Source: a virus. From it: 20,290 bases of DNA. Under the pieces are notes generated by a model that was given only the letters and a program-made list of their open reading frames with translations, did not search any database and was not told the origin of the DNA. Where the stretch lies: IMG/VR virus record IMGVR_UViG_3300048010_000543, positions 1 through 20,290 of that record. One strand, written 5' to 3'. Within the stretch, counting starts at the first letter, position 1, and every line of letters starts with the position of its first letter. Below, piece after piece: positions 17,436 through 20,290 of the stretch. A program made the translations under genes and the position numbers.

Positions 17436-17969
17436 ATGTCTGGACCATCTCTACTTTCAGTAAACAATGGAAATTTAGATAATAATTTCAGCCAGGTCAA
17501 CCGGTTTGAAATGTACTTCAGTGTGTTGCCGAACATTACATATACATTGAATGAAGTAAATTTACCGGGGTTGAACATCAACAACCCTCAGGTTGCCACA
17601 TTGTTCAATACAACATATCAAGGTGCAGACTCTGCACAATTTGACCAGTTGAATATTAATTTCATTGTTCAAGAAGACCTATCGAACTACTTTGAGATGC
17701 ATGATTGGATGAGAGCAATATCATTTCCACATAGCTTCGAAGATCGTAATGATCTAAAAAGATTTGAGGGTGATGAAAGTTATGGTATGTTAACTCTGAA
17801 TAATAGCTACAATCGTCCTCTGTTTCGTTTTCATTTCTATCATGTAATGCCTAACTCACTGACAGGATTAAATTTAATGACTTCAGATGCTTCTGAATTG
17901 ATTGCATCTGCTTCTTTTAACTTCACTATATATAAGAGAGAATTAGTTCCTTCACATGATTATTATTAA
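17436..17969 (+). CDS. Tail-tube-fold virion protein (gp19/gp54-like)
   Basis: A 177-residue protein, the first of the rightward block. Its pattern is that of myophage tail-tube and tube-initiator proteins: an opening NRFEMYFSVLP, TLNEVNLPGLNI (about 37-48), a strand region DQLNINFIVQEDLSNYFEMH leading to DWMRAISFPH (about 69-97), and a final strand SASFNFTIYKREL. In T4 the tube (gp19) and baseplate tube initiator (gp54) share this fold; length (T4 gp19 is 163 residues) fits better with a tube-type protein, but I cannot decide. The Shine-Dalgarno sequence is weak. Its promoter is probably the late motif at 17376. In T4, uvsW and uvsY also neighbour baseplate genes, which agrees with this order. 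Confidence 0.75.
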   Translation: MSGPSLLSVNNGNLDNNFSQVNRFEMYFSVLPNITYTLNEVNLPGLNINNPQVATLFNTTYQGADSAQFDQLNINFIVQEDLSNYFEMHDWMRAISFPHSFEDRNDLKRFEGDESYGMLTLNNSYNRPLFRFHFYHVMPNSLTGLNLMTSDASELIASASFNFTIYKRELVPSHDYY

Positions 17970-17983
17970 TATTATGGAGCATT

Positions 17984-18451
17984 ATGATTACACATGATAT
18001 GGTCTCTGAACAATGGGAACTTGACTATCCTAAACCAATGGATGTTGCAAGAAATCTCGAAAACCTTCCAGAAATTACACTCACTCTTGAGAATAAGTAT
18101 AACAAGTATTGGGATTTTTATTACAAAGTTCAATATCAATTGAATCAATTGAATACTAAACTGACTTCTCTTGAAAATATTTTAAAATTATACTATACAA
18201 AAAAACCAATTTCTGAACGGCTAAAAGAAAAATATAATCTTGAACCTTTGCAGATTGCATACACAAAACAAGAAATTGATTCCGTAATTAAAGCAGATGA
18301 AAGATATTGTGAATTGATTGGTGAAATTAAAGTCACAGAATCTTTACTCAAAAGAATTGAAGGATGCATTAAGTTTATTACCTCATGGGGTTTCAATCAA
18401 AAGGAATTCGCCCAGATGCATCGAATTAACAGTGGTTATTTAAAAGAGTAA
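17984..18451 (+). CDS. uvsY: UvsY recombination mediator protein
   Basis: A 155-residue protein (T4 UvsY has 137) starting at ATG 17984 behind GGAG. UvsY loads the RecA-like UvsX onto gp32-covered single-stranded DNA during phage recombination and recombination-dependent replication. The C-terminal part carries the family pattern: VIKADERYCELIGEIKVTES (a match to LAADKDVLKVDTSL in T4), then a helix and IKFITSWGFNQKEFAQMH (T4: DAIKSRGFAIKHIQDMR). The N-terminal half is helical (YWDFYYKVQYQLNQLNTKL). Its stop abuts the uvsW ATG, so the two are co-translated. The identification is supported by the adjacent uvsW. UvsX and gp32 are not in the window. Confidence 0.88.
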   Translation: MITHDMVSEQWELDYPKPMDVARNLENLPEITLTLENKYNKYWDFYYKVQYQLNQLNTKLTSLENILKLYYTKKPISERLKEKYNLEPLQIAYTKQEIDSVIKADERYCELIGEIKVTESLLKRIEGCIKFITSWGFNQKEFAQMHRINSGYLKE

Positions 18452-19903
18452 ATGAATAAGATCTTTATAAAGTTTCTCAACTGGAGTACTTGCCAACTTC
18501 AGACAGATGCTGGCATTGTACATGAGTTGAGTGATGTATTCTCATATTTTGTACCAAGTGCAAAATTTCATCCTAAGTTTAAAGCTAAGAAATGGGATGG
18601 TAAAATTAGACTGATTGACTCAAGGCGGCATCGTATGCCATTAGGTCTTGTACATCGTGTGAAAAATTATTGTAAGTATAAGGGTTATCAATTTGAATGT
18701 GACTTTGATATTGAACCTGTTGATTTTACAATGGAAGATGCACATGATTTGATTGAGGCACTTGAAATGCCATTTGAAGTTCGTGACTATCAAGCACAGG
18801 CTTTTGTTCATGCAGTTCAGAAACAAAGGTCTATTTTAGTTTCTCCAACTGGAAGTGGTAAATCAGCAATCATCTATCTACTGATGCGATTGTTCGAACA
18901 ATTAGAAAGAAATGTTTTAATGATCGTACCTACTGTGAATCTTGTAAGTCAGATGAAACAGGACTTCATTGACTATTCACCAAACTTTGCGCCTCTTGAT
19001 GTACAAGAAGTATATGCTGGTAAGACCAAAGAAGTGCAATCTCCGATCATGTTGTCAACTTGGCAAAGTTTACAGAATCTTGACAAGGATTGGTTTAAGC
19101 AATTTGATACTGTAGTTATTGATGAAACTCATTTAGCAACTGGTCAGACATTACAAAAGATTCTCAACTACTGTGAGAATGCAGATTTTCGAGTAGGCTT
19201 GACTGGGACATTGACAGGTGAGAAGGTTCATGAGATGTTACTCATCAGTACCATTGGTGAACCAAAGAAGATTATTTCAACTAGTGAACTTATCGACAAT
19301 AAGATGCTCAGTGATTTGAAGGTGAAATGTATCATCTTAGATCATAAAGATTCCCCACCCAAGATGAACTACAAGGAAGAGATCGACTATCTTATCAGTC
19401 ACCAGGCAAGGAATGACTTCATTATTAATCTGGCAAGGACATTGAAAGGTAACACGTTGATTCTATTCAATTATGTTGAGAATCACGGAATGGTTCTCTA
19501 TGATCAAGTTGAGAAAGTTATTAAAAATAAAAACATTTTCTTCATGTCCGGTGACACCAAAGCGGAACTCCGGGAGAATATAAGACAACATGTTCGAGAC
19601 AACCATGCAGACAACATCATTTTAGCAAGTAGTGGCGTCTTCTCAACAGGAGTTAATATTCCAGCACTTCACAATGTAATATTTGCCTCACCAACAAAAT
19701 CGAAAATTCGAGTCCTTCAATCTGTTGGTAGAATTCTGAGAAAACATGATTCAAAAGAGGTCGCCACTGTATATGACATTGCTGATCGTATATATCGAAA
19801 CAAAAAAAATTATGTATATTCCCACTTTGAGGAAAGATATAAGTATTATATTGAAGAAGATTTTGACATAAAGTATTATGAGCATTTATTAAAATCTGCT
19901 TGA
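18452..19903 (+). CDS. uvsW: UvsW DNA/RNA helicase
   Basis: A 483-residue superfamily 2 helicase (T4 UvsW has about 500). The N-terminal 100 residues match the UvsW DNA-binding lead (FHPKFKAKKWDGKIRLID). Helicase motifs are Walker A SPTGSGKS (131-138), Walker B DETH (224-227), motif III GLTGTL (249-254), an LASSGVFSTGVN segment (391-402) and motif VI QSVGRILRK (423-431) with the arginine finger. T4 UvsW unwinds R-loops and branched DNA and shifts replication from origin-dependent to recombination-dependent mode. The ATG follows the uvsY stop directly. The last codons overlap the -35 box of promoter P6. All motifs are intact. Confidence 0.97.
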   Translation: MNKIFIKFLNWSTCQLQTDAGIVHELSDVFSYFVPSAKFHPKFKAKKWDGKIRLIDSRRHRMPLGLVHRVKNYCKYKGYQFECDFDIEPVDFTMEDAHDLIEALEMPFEVRDYQAQAFVHAVQKQRSILVSPTGSGKSAIIYLLMRLFEQLERNVLMIVPTVNLVSQMKQDFIDYSPNFAPLDVQEVYAGKTKEVQSPIMLSTWQSLQNLDKDWFKQFDTVVIDETHLATGQTLQKILNYCENADFRVGLTGTLTGEKVHEMLLISTIGEPKKIISTSELIDNKMLSDLKVKCIILDHKDSPPKMNYKEEIDYLISHQARNDFIINLARTLKGNTLILFNYVENHGMVLYDQVEKVIKNKNIFFMSGDTKAELRENIRQHVRDNHADNIILASSGVFSTGVNIPALHNVIFASPTKSKIRVLQSVGRILRKHDSKEVATVYDIADRIYRNKKNYVYSHFEERYKYYIEEDFDIKYYEHLLKSA

Positions 19904-19928
19904 CATTGACTTTGGACTATGATATAAT
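19900..19928 (+). promoter_or_regulatory. Consensus sigma70 promoter P6 (rightward) for gene 55
   Basis: TTGACA (19900-19905) and TATAAT (19923-19928) with a 17-bp spacer: a perfect match. The TGA inside TTGACA is the uvsW stop codon. It lies about 50 bases before the gp55 ATG, giving the late sigma factor its own host-polymerase promoter. Confidence 0.95.
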
Positions 19929-19977
19929 AATACCGAGGACGTTTTATTTTCAAACAAACTACTAAGAGGTATGAATT

Positions 19978-20290
19978 ATGGCTAAAGCAAATTTCGTTGA
20001 TAAACAAAAATTTTATGAGCATTTACTTCATCGATATAATACTGTTCTTGAAGTGAAGAAAAGACAACAAAGATATTATCAACTTGTAAGCGAAACACAA
20101 GCAAACGATAATCGAAAGAGTGTAGTAAATCAAAGAATTAAAGATATGCTACATCGTATACCAATTGATGATTATATTGGTGAGTGCATTTTAAAAATCT
20201 GCCAGAATCTAATTCGCAAAAAAGGATTTATTGAATTCAGTCAGACTCATGCTGAAGATATGATCGGTGATGCTATCGAAAATTGTTTTC
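19978..20290 (+). CDS. 55: gp55-like late transcription sigma factor (partial, 3' end outside)
   Basis: A frame from ATG 19978 (GAGG upstream) runs off the right edge, giving 104 residues. The first 60 are basic and helical (KQKFYEHLLHRYNTVLE, then KRQQRYYQLV). Residues about 66-104 (IDDYIGECILKICQNLIRKK, FIEFSQTHAEDMIGDAIENC) align with T4 gp55 (IGLAIMLIAEGLSKRF, YTQSWKQEMIADGIEAS), the sigma region 2-like part that recognises the late -10 element TATAAATA. gp55 replaces host sigma70 on RNA polymerase late in infection, with coactivators gp33 and gp45. The NATAAATA motifs found in this window fit its presence. An earlier ATG at 19971 reads into a stop after four codons and is not used. Confidence 0.87.
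   Translation, partial: MAKANFVDKQKFYEHLLHRYNTVLEVKKRQQRYYQLVSETQANDNRKSVVNQRIKDMLHRIPIDDYIGECILKICQNLIRKKGFIEFSQTHAEDMIGDAIENCF

Noticed and set aside
1-20290. tRNA genes, CRISPR arrays, transposons or integrase/attachment sites
   Set aside because: Read by eye on both strands, no cloverleaf with a conserved T-arm, no regularly spaced repeats, and no transposase or integrase motifs were found; a covariance-model search would be needed to exclude tRNAs fully.

Overview
The window is a piece of an AT-rich T4-like (myovirus-type) phage genome, probably marine. This rests on the right-hand block, read on the + strand: a tail-tube-fold protein, the recombination mediator UvsY, the helicase UvsW and the start of the late sigma factor gp55. 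The host cannot be fixed from sequence alone. The phage-borne IscU looks proteobacterial, and the promoters have host sigma70 form (TTGACA, 16-17 bp, TATAAT-like).

Layout. From 1 to about 17.35 kb almost everything reads leftward in tightly packed, often ATGA-overlapping genes. 1-1.2 kb: a cluster of tiny single-span membrane proteins. 1.26-4.4 kb: small phage proteins of mostly unknown function, including a DUF3310 protein, split by three near-identical early promoter cassettes. 4.4-6.8 kb: an A-type Fe-S carrier, a HAD phosphatase with a coiled-coil tail, a 2OG-Fe(II) oxygenase and a degenerate stand-alone Hint (hedgehog/intein) protein. 7.5-11.1 kb: IscU interrupted by a mini-intein, a Bax-inhibitor-1 membrane protein, a second A-type carrier, a SLOG-like protein and a Prx5-like peroxiredoxin. 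11.1-13.4 kb: a secreted protein, a TRAP-transporter substrate-binding protein, and three small proteins sharing a 13-residue leader that resembles the T4 capsid-targeting sequence, behind a late-type promoter. 13.4-17.35 kb: a tandem pair of DUF6445-like oxygenases, a coiled-coil membrane protein, a ribbon-helix-helix-like protein and other phage genes. 17.35-17.44 kb is a divergent control region; from there genes read rightward.

The most notable item is the IscU gene. A 155-codon mini-intein sits immediately before the first Fe-S ligand cysteine, so that cysteine is also the +1 splicing nucleophile. Removing the intein restores the E. coli IscU cysteine numbering 37/63/106 exactly. With two A-type carriers and a peroxiredoxin, the phage appears to bring its own part of an iron-sulfur assembly and redox module.

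Regulation can be read in part. Six strong sigma70-type promoters are visible, three forming a repeat family with a palindrome over the -10 box and the stop codon of the upstream gene inside the -35 box. NATAAATA motifs, the form of T4-type late promoters read by gp55, precede several genes, often overlapping the end of the gene before. No tRNA, CRISPR array, transposon or integrase was seen. Once small genes are counted there is no gene-free stretch longer than about 100 bases.
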